Of a stretch of DNA of 20,006 nt, positions 6,992 through 14,666 are shown in pieces. The DNA is taken from positions 1-20,006 of the forward strand of contig JAHDXX010000026.1 of NCBI GenBank assembly GCA_023384025.1. The letters run 5' to 3'. A program made the position numbers and the translations under genes. Within the stretch, counting starts at the first letter, position 1. The number at the start of each line of letters is the position of its first letter. This DNA is from Sphingomonadaceae bacterium (GTDB lineage Bacteria > Pseudomonadota > Alphaproteobacteria > Sphingomonadales > Sphingomonadaceae). The notes beneath the pieces were generated by a model. That model made no database searches. It was not told where the DNA came from and was given only the letters and a program-made list of their open reading frames with translations.

Positions 6992-7726
6992 CTATCTGAA
7001 CTCGAGTCCCAGGTTTGTCTGGGCTGCGAGCCACTGCCGATCAAGCCTACGACTTTGAGGCGGCAGCGAGCCGAGCAGCGGGCGGTCGTTTTCGACAACG
7101 GCTTGCTGCACCGCCAGCCTCCCACGATAGCCGCGCCGCGCGAGGTCGGTTGCGATCGCCAGAATGTCACCTTCGTCCAGCAGCGCGTCGTGGACGGTCG
7201 TACGCACTTCGTACGTCACTCGATCCTGTCCGCACAGCAGATCGAGCGTGCGGGCGAAGCGGGGGAAGGCGACAGTGCCGGTGACAGCGCGGAACCGTTC
7301 CGGTGGTGCCTTGTAGTCGAGTGCGACATGATCGATCAGCCTGCGATCCAGCATCTGGGCGACCACATCGGGGCGCAACCCGTTAGTATCAAGTTTGACC
7401 GCGAATCCCATCGCTTTCACTTGGCCCGCAAAGTCGCCCAGATCGGGCCAGGTGGTCGCCTCGCCGCCGGACAGCACCACCCCGTCCAGAAGCCCCTGCC
7501 GTCGCCGCAGGAACGCCAGTGCGTCGTGCTCTCTCAGCGTTCCCTTTCCCAGCACAATGTCGGGGTTGTGGCAGTAACCGCAGCGCATGTTGCACCCCGC
7601 CACCCACAGGATGCAGGCGCTGCGGCCGGGAAAGTCGAGCAGGGTGAAGGGCGTGATCGCGTGGAACGGGGTGGCCCGCCGCGCCCGCCTGCGTTCGCGC
7701 CGTTCGTTGTCAGCTATCGTGGCCAA
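6992..7726 (-). CDS. nrdG: Anaerobic ribonucleotide reductase activating protein (radical SAM)
   Basis: NrdG reductively cleaves S-adenosylmethionine to place the glycyl radical on NrdD in the cytoplasm. Of the 244 residues, C45, C49 and C52 (AGCNMRCGYCHNP) are the CxxxCxxC ligands of the [4Fe-4S] cluster. VLSGGEATT at about 86-94 is the SAM-contacting GGE motif. The preceding TPFTLLDFPGR is typical of the NrdG/PFL-activase group. The likely start is TTG at 7726, inside nrdD. The two frames overlap by 17 bases (nrdD stop at 7712-7710), indicating translational coupling; no ATG is available nearby. The N-terminus is unusually Arg-rich (residues 9-17). Expression should follow the FNR-type box ahead of nrdD. 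Confidence 0.93.
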   Translation of the reverse strand: MATIADNERRERRRARRATPFHAITPFTLLDFPGRSACILWVAGCNMRCGYCHNPDIVLGKGTLREHDALAFLRRRQGLLDGVVLSGGEATTWPDLGDFAGQVKAMGFAVKLDTNGLRPDVVAQMLDRRLIDHVALDYKAPPERFRAVTGTVAFPRFARTLDLLCGQDRVTYEVRTTVHDALLDEGDILAIATDLARRGYRGRLAVQQAVVENDRPLLGSLPPQSRRLDRQWLAAQTNLGLEFR

Positions 7727-9692
7727 ACAGGTCCTCCACCATTGCGGCGTCCTCGGTAAAGTGACGGCGCTGGCGATGTTCGCCGACCTTGCCCTTGTTG
7801 AAGCTGTCGACCGGACGGAAATAGCCCATCACCCGCGTCCAGACCTTCGTGTGCTTGCCGCATTGAGGGCATTCGGGCTGCTCGCCCGCTAGATAGCCGT
7901 GGGTGTCGCACACCGAGAACACCGGGGTCAGCGTGACATAGGGCAGGCGATAGCGGGTCAGCACCGTGCGCAGGAACCCGCGTGCGGCGTCGCCACTCGA
8001 CAACTTCTCGCTCATGTAGAGGTGCAGAACCGTGCCGCCGGTATATTTGCATTGCAGATCGTTCTGCAATTCCAGCGCTTCGAACGGATCCTCGGTATGA
8101 TCGACCGGAATTTGCGAGCTGTTGGTGTAGTAGATATTCTCGCCGCCTCCCGCTTGCAGTATGTCGGGAAAGCGTTTGCGGTCTTCCTTGGCAAACCGGT
8201 AGGTGGTGCCTTCTGCCGGTGTGGCTTCGAGGTTGTAGAGGTTGCCGGTCTGCTGCTGATAACCGACGAGGCGCCCGCGCATATGATCGAGAATTGCGAG
8301 CGCCATTTCGATGCCGTTAGGCACGGTCAGGTCGGCGGCATCGCCGGTGAAGTTGCGCACCATCTCGTTCATTCCGTTGACCCCAATGGTCGAGAAATGG
8401 TTGCGCAAGAACGGCAGGTAGCGCGCGGTATAGGGATAGAGCCCACGATCATACAGGCCCTGAACGAAAGCGCGCTTCTTCTCCAGGGTGGAACTGGCGA
8501 TGTCCATCAGCCGGTCGAGTTCGGCCATCAGCCCAACAATGTCGCCTTTGAACCGATAGCCAAGCGCCGCCATGTTGATGGTCACTACACCCAGCGATCC
8601 GGTCATCTCGGCAGAACCGAACAGTCCGTTGCCGCGCTTGAGCAATTCGCGCAGGTCAAGCTGCAAGCGGCAGCACATCGAACGCACCGCGCCCGGCGCA
8701 TAGGCTTCGGGATTGGGACGCCGCTCGCCGGTGACCGGATCACGCAGATACTGGCTGCCGATGAAGTTCTGGAAGTATGACGATCCGACCTTGGCGGCAT
8801 TGTCGAAGATCGCGCTGGCCACACGGCTGTCCCAGTCAAAATCCTCGGTGATGTTGACAGTGGGGATCGGGAAGGTGAAGGGCTGGCCGGTGGCATCGCC
8901 CTCGGTCATGATCTCGTAATAGGCGATCACAATCTGCTCCATCTCGGGGGCGAAATGAGCAAAGGTCAGGTCTTCCAGACTGCGCAGCCCGAGATCGCGC
9001 TGGCGGGCGCGGTCGAGCAGGGCTGCGTCATCCAGCCCGGCAAAGAGGTGGCGATCATGCGCGGTGGGGTAAAGATCGTGCAGGTCCTCGGGCACGGTGA
9101 TGTCGAGCGTGATGTTGGTGAAGGGTGACTGCCCCCAGCGCGCGGGCACGTTGAGGTTGTAAACGAACTGGCGGATCGCCTTCTTGATGTCGGCAAAACT
9201 CAGATTATCGCGGAAAACATAGGGCGCCAGATAGGTATCGAAGCTGGAGAAAGCCTGCGCGCCGGCCCATTCGGATTGCAGGATGCCGAGGAAATTGGCC
9301 ATCTGCCCCAGCGCCTCGCGGAAATGGCGCGGCGGGCGCGAGGACACCCGGCCTGCCACTCCGTTGAAACCGTCATTGAGCAGCGCCCTCAGCGACCAGC
9401 CAGCGCAATAGCCGGTGAGGCTGTCCAGATCGTGGATGTGGATGTCACCCTGACGGTGGGCGAGGCCTTCTTCGGGTGCGTAGACCTGATCGAGCCAGTA
9501 GTTGGCGATGACCTTGCCCGCGACGTTGCTGACGAGGCCAGCGTGCGAATAGCCGACATTGGCGTTGGCCTTGATCCGCCAGTCTGCGCCAGAGATATAT
9601 TCATCGATCGTTGCGCCGCAATCGATGGTGCGACCGGAGGAAGGCGCTGATCGCAGCACAGCGATGCTATCAGCGGCGGCAGTGGACGGCAT
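7710..9692 (-). CDS. nrdD: Anaerobic (class III) ribonucleoside-triphosphate reductase
   Basis: NrdD makes deoxyribonucleotides without oxygen, using a glycyl radical installed by NrdG. The protein has 660 residues. It opens almost directly into the barrel (NVGYSHAGLVSN about 45-56, HDLDSLTGYCAGWSL about 87-101), so the N-terminal ATP-cone common in class III enzymes seems absent. A Cys pair (SMCCRLQLD) lies in the expected active-site region. Near the C-terminus C595/H598 and C608/C611 make a zinc site. RVMGYFRPVDSFNKGK contains the radical glycine, about G623. The RVxGYxRP form resembles the Thermotoga/archaeal type more than the E. coli RxCGYLG type. ATG at 9692 is preceded by GGGAG. A leader of about 59 bases separates it from the predicted start at 9751. 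Confidence 0.95.
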   Translation of the reverse strand: MPSTAAADSIAVLRSAPSSGRTIDCGATIDEYISGADWRIKANANVGYSHAGLVSNVAGKVIANYWLDQVYAPEEGLAHRQGDIHIHDLDSLTGYCAGWSLRALLNDGFNGVAGRVSSRPPRHFREALGQMANFLGILQSEWAGAQAFSSFDTYLAPYVFRDNLSFADIKKAIRQFVYNLNVPARWGQSPFTNITLDITVPEDLHDLYPTAHDRHLFAGLDDAALLDRARQRDLGLRSLEDLTFAHFAPEMEQIVIAYYEIMTEGDATGQPFTFPIPTVNITEDFDWDSRVASAIFDNAAKVGSSYFQNFIGSQYLRDPVTGERRPNPEAYAPGAVRSMCCRLQLDLRELLKRGNGLFGSAEMTGSLGVVTINMAALGYRFKGDIVGLMAELDRLMDIASSTLEKKRAFVQGLYDRGLYPYTARYLPFLRNHFSTIGVNGMNEMVRNFTGDAADLTVPNGIEMALAILDHMRGRLVGYQQQTGNLYNLEATPAEGTTYRFAKEDRKRFPDILQAGGGENIYYTNSSQIPVDHTEDPFEALELQNDLQCKYTGGTVLHLYMSEKLSSGDAARGFLRTVLTRYRLPYVTLTPVFSVCDTHGYLAGEQPECPQCGKHTKVWTRVMGYFRPVDSFNKGKVGEHRQRRHFTEDAAMVEDLFGHDS

Positions 9693-9758
9693 GGCAAGTT
9701 ACTCCCTAACATTTTGTGGCATGATTGGTAGCTGGACCACATCATCTAGTGGTGAACC

Positions 9759-9799
9759 CTTATAGAGTGGCGTCAGGGATATGGATTGACATTCGTCAA
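9759..9799 (-). promoter_or_regulatory. FNR-type class II promoter of nrdDG
   Basis: The box TTGACATTCGTCAA (9786-9799) is a symmetric TTGAC/GTCAA palindrome. On the minus strand a -10 element TATAAG (9764-9759) follows after 21 bases. That is almost exactly the class II geometry and predicts a start near 9751. Confidence 0.82.
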
Positions 9800-9859
9800 T
9801 CGGGCTACCCGTGACGCGATTTTTCCTACGACGCGGCGACCTTTGCACAACATACAAGG

Positions 9860-9921
9860 CCGCCCCCTGACCCAAGGGCCAGGAGGCGGAAAGGTCACTC
9901 CTTCGGGAGGGACGGGAGTGA
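9860..9921. terminator. Two adjacent hairpins downstream of the di-iron protein gene
   Basis: The first, 9860-9889, pairs CCGCCCCCTG with CAGGAGGCGG (one mismatch in 10). The second, 9895-9921, pairs TCACTCC with GGAGTGA and contains an alternative CTCC-TTCG-GGAG hairpin with a UUCG-type loop. They lie just past the stop of the minus-strand gene at 9937 and ahead of the nrdD promoter. They plausibly separate the two units. No long U-tract follows, so classical intrinsic termination is uncertain. Confidence 0.4.
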
Positions 9922-9936
9922 ACGGAGCTTTGCGTG

Positions 9937-11031
9937 TCAGGCAGCGATCGGGTGGCCGCCTTCCATTGCGTGGAGGATGCGCGGGTCTTCGGTAAGCGGA
10001 ATGCCGACCTCCTCGTAACGGCCGCGCACCCGCGGCGTGAGCAGGCCAACGCGGGCCAGCGCCGGCAGCATCAGGTGTTCGAGCGAGTGGATCTGGCCCG
10101 GCGGCAATTGCCGGGTGATGCCGAGCTGTTCAGCCTCCCTGAGCCCGGTGAAGAAATCATCCGCGTCGATCTCGCAATTTTCCAGCACCAGCATGAAGCC
10201 TGGATCGATCCGGCTGGCAATCGTGCCTGCAGTTCCGGCAAAGGCGAGGATATTCACCGCCTCGAAGGCGAAATCGGCCAGATCTTCCACCTCGTCCTCG
10301 GCCAGAGCCCCGATCACCGGGGCGAGATAGGCGTGGCCGAACGACACGTGGCGGGATTCGTCGCGCATCACGTTGAAGGTCAGCTGCTTGAGCAACTCGC
10401 ACTGGGTCGAACGGTACATGTTGTTGAAGGCGCCCAGCGCGAGGCCCTCGACGATCATGTTCATGCCGATCATGATCTTCTCGTAGCGATCTGCTTTCAG
10501 CGTGGCGTCGATCAACTGCTTGAGCCAGCCCGACATCGGATAGACCATCGCCACCTTGTCGCAGTAACGCGCGAACACCTCGACATGGCGCGCTTCGTCC
10601 ATCGTCTGCGTCGCGGCATAGAGCTTGGCGGTGGCATCGGGCACCGAATGGGTCACGCAGGCCGCCGTCATCAGCGCGCCCTGTTCGCCGTGCAGGAATT
10701 GCGACAGCATCTGCGCGGTCGAATGGGCGGTGAAGCGTTCCTGCTGCGACTTCGACAGCTTCCGGAAGAACGGCATCCGGTGATAGATGTCCTGCTCGTC
10801 ATTGATCAGCGGCTTCGACGGATCGACCGCCATGTCCCACGGCAGGCGCTCGTCGCTGTTCCACTGGTCCTGCTTGGCGCGGCGGTAGAGATCCTCGATC
10901 TTGTCGCCCGACATCAGGTAATCGAAGGTCCAGGCGATTTCGAGCGGGCTGCGATAGATGTCGTCGGGCGCCTTGCCCTTGAGCCAGTGTGGCAGGGTGT
11001 CTGCCGGTTTACCTTCTTTAGCCAGTTTCAT
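9937..11031 (-). CDS. Ferritin-like di-iron carboxylate protein, putative oxygenase
   Basis: A protein of 364 residues, ATG at 11031 with GGGAGAG just upstream. The complete six-ligand di-iron set of ferritin-like oxidoreductases is visible: E116 (FLHGEQG), E146 and H149 (MDEARH), E195 (NMIVEGLALG), and E225 and H228 (RDESRH). An N-terminal L-Y-x-x-A-K-x-x-Q-W-N segment (about 48-58) recalls AurF-like N-oxygenases and R2-like proteins. Such enzymes usually activate oxygen with electrons from a ferredoxin. A [2Fe-2S] ferredoxin gene lies 28 bases upstream in the same operon, under an FNR-type box. An oxygen-activating enzyme under an anaerobic-type operator beside nrdDG is unexpected. Microaerobic oxygenase, reactive-oxygen or NO scavenging, and N-oxygenation are all open. 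The substrate is unknown. Confidence 0.8.
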   Translation of the reverse strand: MKLAKEGKPADTLPHWLKGKAPDDIYRSPLEIAWTFDYLMSGDKIEDLYRRAKQDQWNSDERLPWDMAVDPSKPLINDEQDIYHRMPFFRKLSKSQQERFTAHSTAQMLSQFLHGEQGALMTAACVTHSVPDATAKLYAATQTMDEARHVEVFARYCDKVAMVYPMSGWLKQLIDATLKADRYEKIMIGMNMIVEGLALGAFNNMYRSTQCELLKQLTFNVMRDESRHVSFGHAYLAPVIGALAEDEVEDLADFAFEAVNILAFAGTAGTIASRIDPGFMLVLENCEIDADDFFTGLREAEQLGITRQLPPGQIHSLEHLMLPALARVGLLTPRVRGRYEEVGIPLTEDPRILHAMEGGHPIAA

Positions 11032-11059
11032 CGCTCTCTCCCTTGGTGTGGCTGGATGT

Positions 11060-11380
11060 TCAATATTGGCGCGCAGGCAGATGGACGATGATTCCGTCGA
11101 GCGCCGGCGTGACCGGGATCTGGCACGACAAGCGGCTGCGAGAGTCCACGTCATGCGCAAAGTCGAGCGTTGCGCGTTCCAGCTCGTGCATTTCGGGCAG
11201 GCGCGTCGCGTCATCGGAAGCCACATAGCAATGGCAGGTTCCGCAGGCGCAGAAGCCGCCACAATCACCCTCGATCCCCGGCACCTTGTGCATCGTGGCT
11301 GCTTCCATCAGGCTGATGCCAACGGGGCTGGCGACTGTATGCGCCGTGCCGTCGTGTTCGACATAGATGATCATCGGCAT
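11060..11380 (-). CDS. [2Fe-2S] ferredoxin, adrenodoxin type
   Basis: A protein of 106 residues. The cluster ligands are C40, C46, C49 and C86 (C-x5-C-x2-C ... C; DCGGFCACGTCHCYV and LSCQI), the adrenodoxin/putidaredoxin spacing that serves monooxygenases and Fe-S assembly. Two extra cysteines, C44 and C51, lie among them. The start is chosen at ATG 11380, with GGGAG 11 bases upstream. ATG 11374 is also possible, and a TTG at 11422 lies too close to the operator. It is the first gene of the operon with the di-iron protein and is presumably its electron donor. The FNR-type box at 11441 gives a predicted leader of about 26 bases. Confidence 0.88.
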   Translation of the reverse strand: MPMIIYVEHDGTAHTVASPVGISLMEAATMHKVPGIEGDCGGFCACGTCHCYVASDDATRLPEMHELERATLDFAHDVDSRSRLSCQIPVTPALDGIIVHLPARQY

Positions 11381-11440
11381 TGGTGATGACGCTCCCTCTG
11401 CTACTGACAATTTTGTAAGCAAGCTGCGGCCGCGTTGGCA

Positions 11441-11454
11441 TTGATTTATATCAA
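11441..11454. promoter_or_regulatory. Shared FNR-type box between divergent ferredoxin and Crp/Fnr genes
   Basis: TTGATTTATATCAA is a full match to TTGAT-N4-ATCAA. Its centre lies about 67 bases from both start codons (ATG 11514 on the plus strand, ATG 11380 on the minus strand). It therefore predicts leaders of about 25 bases in both directions. One site could control both units, including autoregulation of the regulator. Confidence 0.85.
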
Positions 11455-11513
11455 GGCGACTTTCGCGTCAGGCGGCCATCAGCTGATCATCGAAATTTCT
11501 GTGCGAGGCTGCC

Positions 11514-12257
11514 ATGGCGAATCCCGGCTCGTATAACCTTTTCCTGCGTGCCACTTTCGGGATCGAGCCCGGGAGCGAACTCGGGCGTAGCCTCGGTGAG
11601 CTGGTCTCGCAGGTGCAGATCAAGCGCGGGCAGACGGTCGAAACCGATCCCGATGCCGCCACGCTGGTGTTTCTGACCGAAGGCGCGACCAAGCTGAGCG
11701 CGTTGGCATCGCGCGGGCGGCACCAGATTGTTGCGTTCCACTTTGGCGGAGATATTTTCTCGGTCCCGCCAGAGGGGCTGCACCGCCATATGGTCACCGG
11801 CCTGTGCGACAGCGCCTTGACGCTATTCCCGGCGCCGGCGTTCTATAGCCGCGCTGCAGCCAGTCCGCGGATCATGCGCACGCTGCTCGAACGCACCCAG
11901 ACCGCGCTATTCCGCTGCCGCGACAAGGCGGTAAACCTTGGTCGTAAGACCGCCCGCGAACGGGTGGCCGGGTTCCTGCTTGGCATGGCGGAGCGGCTTG
12001 AGTGTCCCGATGGCGAGCCCGGCTGCGTCGACCTGCCCATGTCGCGCCGCGATATCGGGGAGAGCATCGGCCTGACAATCGAGACCGTCAGTCGCCAGCT
12101 CACCGAGCTGAGAGAGGAAGGGATTATCGACACGCGCGGACGATCCTGCATCATCCTGCACGATCTGGCGCGGTTGGCCGAGCAGGCGGGCAATGTCGAG
12201 CCGCGCACAGTGGCGACCTGGAAAGATGCCGCCGAGCCGGCGCTTGCTTCTTCCTGA
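11514..12257 (+). CDS. Crp/Fnr-family transcriptional regulator (FixK/NnrR-like, no Fe-S cysteine cluster)
   Basis: A protein of 247 residues, ATG at 11514 after GAGG. The N-terminal beta-roll sensor (about 20-115) is followed by a dimerisation helix (about 117-160) and a winged helix. DNA recognition: MSRRDIGESIGLTIETVSRQL, in which E190, S193 and R194 form the E-x-x-S-R pattern that reads TTGA half-sites. This matches the six boxes in this window. Cysteines occur at 98, 135, 164, 171 and 212 only. There is no N-terminal cluster, so it is probably not a direct [4Fe-4S] oxygen sensor like FNR. It may act downstream of another sensor (FixK-like) or sense NO via haem (NnrR/DNR-like). The box at 11441 suggests autoregulation. 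Confidence 0.9.
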   Translation: MANPGSYNLFLRATFGIEPGSELGRSLGELVSQVQIKRGQTVETDPDAATLVFLTEGATKLSALASRGRHQIVAFHFGGDIFSVPPEGLHRHMVTGLCDSALTLFPAPAFYSRAAASPRIMRTLLERTQTALFRCRDKAVNLGRKTARERVAGFLLGMAERLECPDGEPGCVDLPMSRRDIGESIGLTIETVSRQLTELREEGIIDTRGRSCIILHDLARLAEQAGNVEPRTVATWKDAAEPALASS

Positions 12258-12263
12258 ATGCGG

Positions 12264-12734
12264 TCAGATCAGCCCGTGCGCTCCGGCCATCGCGCCTAAC
12301 GTCGTCACTAGTGCGAACACCGATAACACGCGGTGCACCCAAACCATGCGTTGCCAGTCAGCTGCCGGATCGGGCGAATGGGCCATGCGCCGGTGCAGCA
12401 CCAGCGGCTCGGCCACGAACAGCATCAGCGCGAACACCAGCCACAAACCCAGCATTGCGTGCATCCACCACAGGGCCGGATCAGCAAAGCGCCACCAAAG
12501 ATCGGCCTCCCACGTCATCCAGAACCCCGATACGCCCGCCAGCAGCACCCAGAATTGCGCTTGCGGGGCAAAGCCCTGCTCGATGCGGTGGAACGCGGAC
12601 AGGCGCGCTGCGGGCGCTTCGCTTCGGGCGATGGCGGGCATCACCACGAAGGTGACGAACCACACCCCGCCGATCCAGCCAACCACCGAAGCGACATGCG
12701 CCACGCGGGCGAGAGTGAACCAGTCTATGTCCAT
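12264..12734 (-). CDS. Four-helix membrane protein with conserved-looking histidines (CopD/HemJ-like, uncertain)
   Basis: A protein of 156 residues starting at ATG 12734 (MDIDWFTLARVAHV). Four hydrophobic segments are seen. Histidines lie in or at the edge of helices: VAHVASVVGWIGG (first helix), WWMHAMLGLWLVF (third) and VWVHRVLSVFAL (fourth). The first segment, with its H-x8-G-G pattern, resembles the CopD and HemJ (protoporphyrinogen oxidase) class of small membrane proteins, some of which bind haem b. Family assignment is by pattern only. It converges on the Crp/Fnr gene (6 bases apart) and is divergent from the barrel gene at 12818. An FNR-type box lies between them. No good ribosome-binding site precedes the ATG, consistent with a leaderless message. 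Confidence 0.6.
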   Translation of the reverse strand: MDIDWFTLARVAHVASVVGWIGGVWFVTFVVMPAIARSEAPAARLSAFHRIEQGFAPQAQFWVLLAGVSGFWMTWEADLWWRFADPALWWMHAMLGLWLVFALMLFVAEPLVLHRRMAHSPDPAADWQRMVWVHRVLSVFALVTTLGAMAGAHGLI

Positions 12735-12769
12735 GTACGGTGATCTAGTCCCCTGACAGTGCACCATCC

Positions 12770-12783
12770 TTGATGCAGGTCAA
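12770..12783. promoter_or_regulatory. FNR-type box between divergent membrane-protein and outer-membrane-barrel genes
   Basis: TTGATGCAGGTCAA matches the consensus at nine of ten positions. On the plus strand TATTTC (12805-12810) follows after 21 bases, placing transcription start at 12817-12818, that is, on the ATG of the barrel gene. In the other direction a -41.5 geometry gives 12735, one base before ATG 12734, with a weaker TAGATC -10. Confidence 0.8.
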
Positions 12784-12817
12784 TTACGATGCCAGACGCA
12801 AGGGTATTTCAGGCAGC

Positions 12818-14044
12818 ATGAATCAGGCATCGCTCCCCCTGCTCGCTCTCGTCGTCGCCCTGGCAGTGCCGGTTGCCGCGCAAGCCGAAACCGCGCCGCC
12901 ACCTGAAGCTGACGCCGTCACACTCGATCCCTATGCCGATCTGCGTTACCGGCTCGAAGTGGTCGATCAGGACGGCCTGCCAGAAGACGCTGCCGCTTCG
13001 ACGCTGCGGATCCGCGCCGGCTTCAAACTGGGCGAGTGGCGCGGTTTCAGCCTGCAGGTCGAAGGCGAGGGGATCGTCCGGCTCGGGCCGGAGGATTACA
13101 ACGATACGGTCAACGGCAAGGTCGCCTTTCCGGTGGTGGCCGATCCGGAATCGGTGCAGCTCAATCAGGCCTTTATCCGCTGGAAGCCCCATGCCGCGGT
13201 CGAGCTCGCTGCGGGGCGGCGGGCGGTCAATCTCGATAACCAGCGCTGGATCGGCTCGGTCGACTGGCGGCAGAACGACCAGACGCTGGATCTGGCGCAA
13301 GTGACGCTGCGCCCGGCCAAGGGCGTGTCGATCGACTATTTCAACGCCTGGCGGGTCGACCGGATCTTCGGCGAGGATTCGCCGCAAGGGGTGTTCCGCG
13401 ACAACGATATCAATGCAGCGCGGATCGCCTATTCGGGCAGCCCGATCGGCACGGTGTCGGCCTATGGCTTCTGGCTCGACATTCCGTCGCACCCCGGCAG
13501 TTCGTCTCGCACCTTGGGGGTGCGGCTGATCGGCGATCAACCCTTGGCCAAGGGCGCAAAGGTGCTCTACGCCGCCGAATATGCACGGCAATCCGATCAT
13601 GCGGCCAATCCCGCCAATTTCGCGCTCGATTACCTGCTGATCGAGCCGGGCGTGGCAATCGGCGGTTGGACGGTGAAGGCGGGGCTGGAGCGGCTGGAGG
13701 GCAATGGCGCGGCGGCCTTGCAGACCCCGCTGGCGACGCTCCACGCCTTCAACGGCTGGGCCGACAAGTTCCTCGTCACCCCGCCGGATGGCCTGCGCGA
13801 TCTGTATGGCGAGGTCGGCTACAAGTTTGCAGGCGGCGCTTTGAAGGGCCTAACCCTGCGTGCGATCGTGCATGATTTTGCCGCGACGCGGCGCGATGCG
13901 GCTTACGGGCAGGAGCTTGATCTGCTGGCGGTCTACCCGATCCGCACCAATCTCGTTCTGCTCGGCAAGTTTGCCCATTACGCGTCAGACGGCTTTGGTG
14001 CCGATACCACCAAGGGCTGGCTGTCGCTACAATTCAGCTTCTGA
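12818..14044 (+). CDS. Outer-membrane beta-barrel porin, alginate-export (AlgE-like) family
   Basis: A protein of 408 residues. A clear signal peptide (MNQASLPLLALVVALAVPVA, cleavage after AQA) precedes a chain of alternating amphipathic strands ending in a C-terminal phenylalanine (SLQFSF), the BamA-recognition signature of outer-membrane barrels. Strand texts such as DLRYRLEVVDQ, QAFIRWKP, VELAAGRRAV and AYGFWLDIP resemble alginate_exp-family porins. In this context the transported solute may be unrelated to alginate; nitrate, nitrite or another anion is possible but not shown. Start: ATG 12818 because the signal peptide begins there. A TTG at 12770 would place the FNR box inside the gene. 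It overlaps the GNAT gene tail-to-tail by 11 bases. Confidence 0.8.
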   Translation: MNQASLPLLALVVALAVPVAAQAETAPPPEADAVTLDPYADLRYRLEVVDQDGLPEDAAASTLRIRAGFKLGEWRGFSLQVEGEGIVRLGPEDYNDTVNGKVAFPVVADPESVQLNQAFIRWKPHAAVELAAGRRAVNLDNQRWIGSVDWRQNDQTLDLAQVTLRPAKGVSIDYFNAWRVDRIFGEDSPQGVFRDNDINAARIAYSGSPIGTVSAYGFWLDIPSHPGSSSRTLGVRLIGDQPLAKGAKVLYAAEYARQSDHAANPANFALDYLLIEPGVAIGGWTVKAGLERLEGNGAAALQTPLATLHAFNGWADKFLVTPPDGLRDLYGEVGYKFAGGALKGLTLRAIVHDFAATRRDAAYGQELDLLAVYPIRTNLVLLGKFAHYASDGFGADTTKGWLSLQFSF

Positions 14045-14654
14045 GGGCGTGCATCTGGTGCCATTCCTCGCGAGTGAGTTCCCAGTAGCGTGACCGGCGC
14101 GGGCTGCCATCCGGCCGGATGCTGTCGCGTTCGCCCATGCAGCGGAAGCCGGCTGCCTCGATCACGCGGGCCGAGCGATGATTGTCGAGCGCGGCGGTCA
14201 GGCCGATCAGCTGCACGCCGAGGTGATCGAACATCCACCCGAAACTGCGCGCGGCACCGGCCTTGCCGGTGCCCCGGCTTTGGGCATCGGCGCGGTAGGC
14301 TCCAGCGATCTCGGCGGCGGAATGCTCGGGCCAGATGGTGAAATAGGAATAGCTGGCGATGCCGCCGCCGTCACCGGGGAGCACGGCGAGCACCGCCTCA
14401 CCGCGGTGCTGGCGGTCGCGTGCCTCGCGGACCCATCCGGCGATATTTTCATGAGTAAAGGGGCGCGGCAGATCATAGATCGGATCGGACACACGCGGAT
14501 CGGACAGCAGGTCGATCAGCGCGGGCACATCGCCCTCGTCGGCGACCCGGTAGCCGGGGCCGAGCAACGACACATCCGCCATGCGCACCGCTGTGCGGAT
14601 ACGAGCCGCCTCCTCGGCGCTGACCGCAAGCCGGGTTTCGGGCGGCGCGCTCAT
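14034..14654 (-). CDS. GNAT-family N-acetyltransferase (RimJ/RimL-like)
   Basis: A protein of 206 residues. A GNAT fold is indicated by the acetyl-CoA loop region AYRADAQSRGTGKAGA (about 141-156, Q/R-x-x-G-x-G/A), followed by LIGLTAALDNHRSARVIEAAGF, the classic N-x-x-S-x-x-h-x-x-x-GF end of RimJ/RimL-type enzymes. It transfers acetyl from acetyl-CoA to an amine; the acceptor is unknown. ATG at 14654 lies 12 bases after the stop of the Crp/Fnr gene on the same strand, so it is probably cotranscribed with that regulator. Its 3' end overlaps the barrel gene by 11 bases. A later start at ATG 14582 would leave the fold intact. Confidence 0.85.
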   Translation of the reverse strand: MSAPPETRLAVSAEEAARIRTAVRMADVSLLGPGYRVADEGDVPALIDLLSDPRVSDPIYDLPRPFTHENIAGWVREARDRQHRGEAVLAVLPGDGGGIASYSYFTIWPEHSAAEIAGAYRADAQSRGTGKAGAARSFGWMFDHLGVQLIGLTAALDNHRSARVIEAAGFRCMGERDSIRPDGSPRRSRYWELTREEWHQMHALRS

Positions 14655-14666
14655 TCCTGGCGAGGC

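Noticed and set aside
9934..11091. A 385-codon plus-strand open frame opposite the di-iron protein gene
   Set aside because: The opposite strand has all six metal ligands, a ribosome-binding site and an operon partner. The plus frame has a low-information, His/Arg-rich composition.
12770..12817. An upstream TTG start for the outer-membrane barrel
   Set aside because: It would put the FNR-type box inside the coding region and bury the signal peptide, which begins cleanly at ATG 12818.
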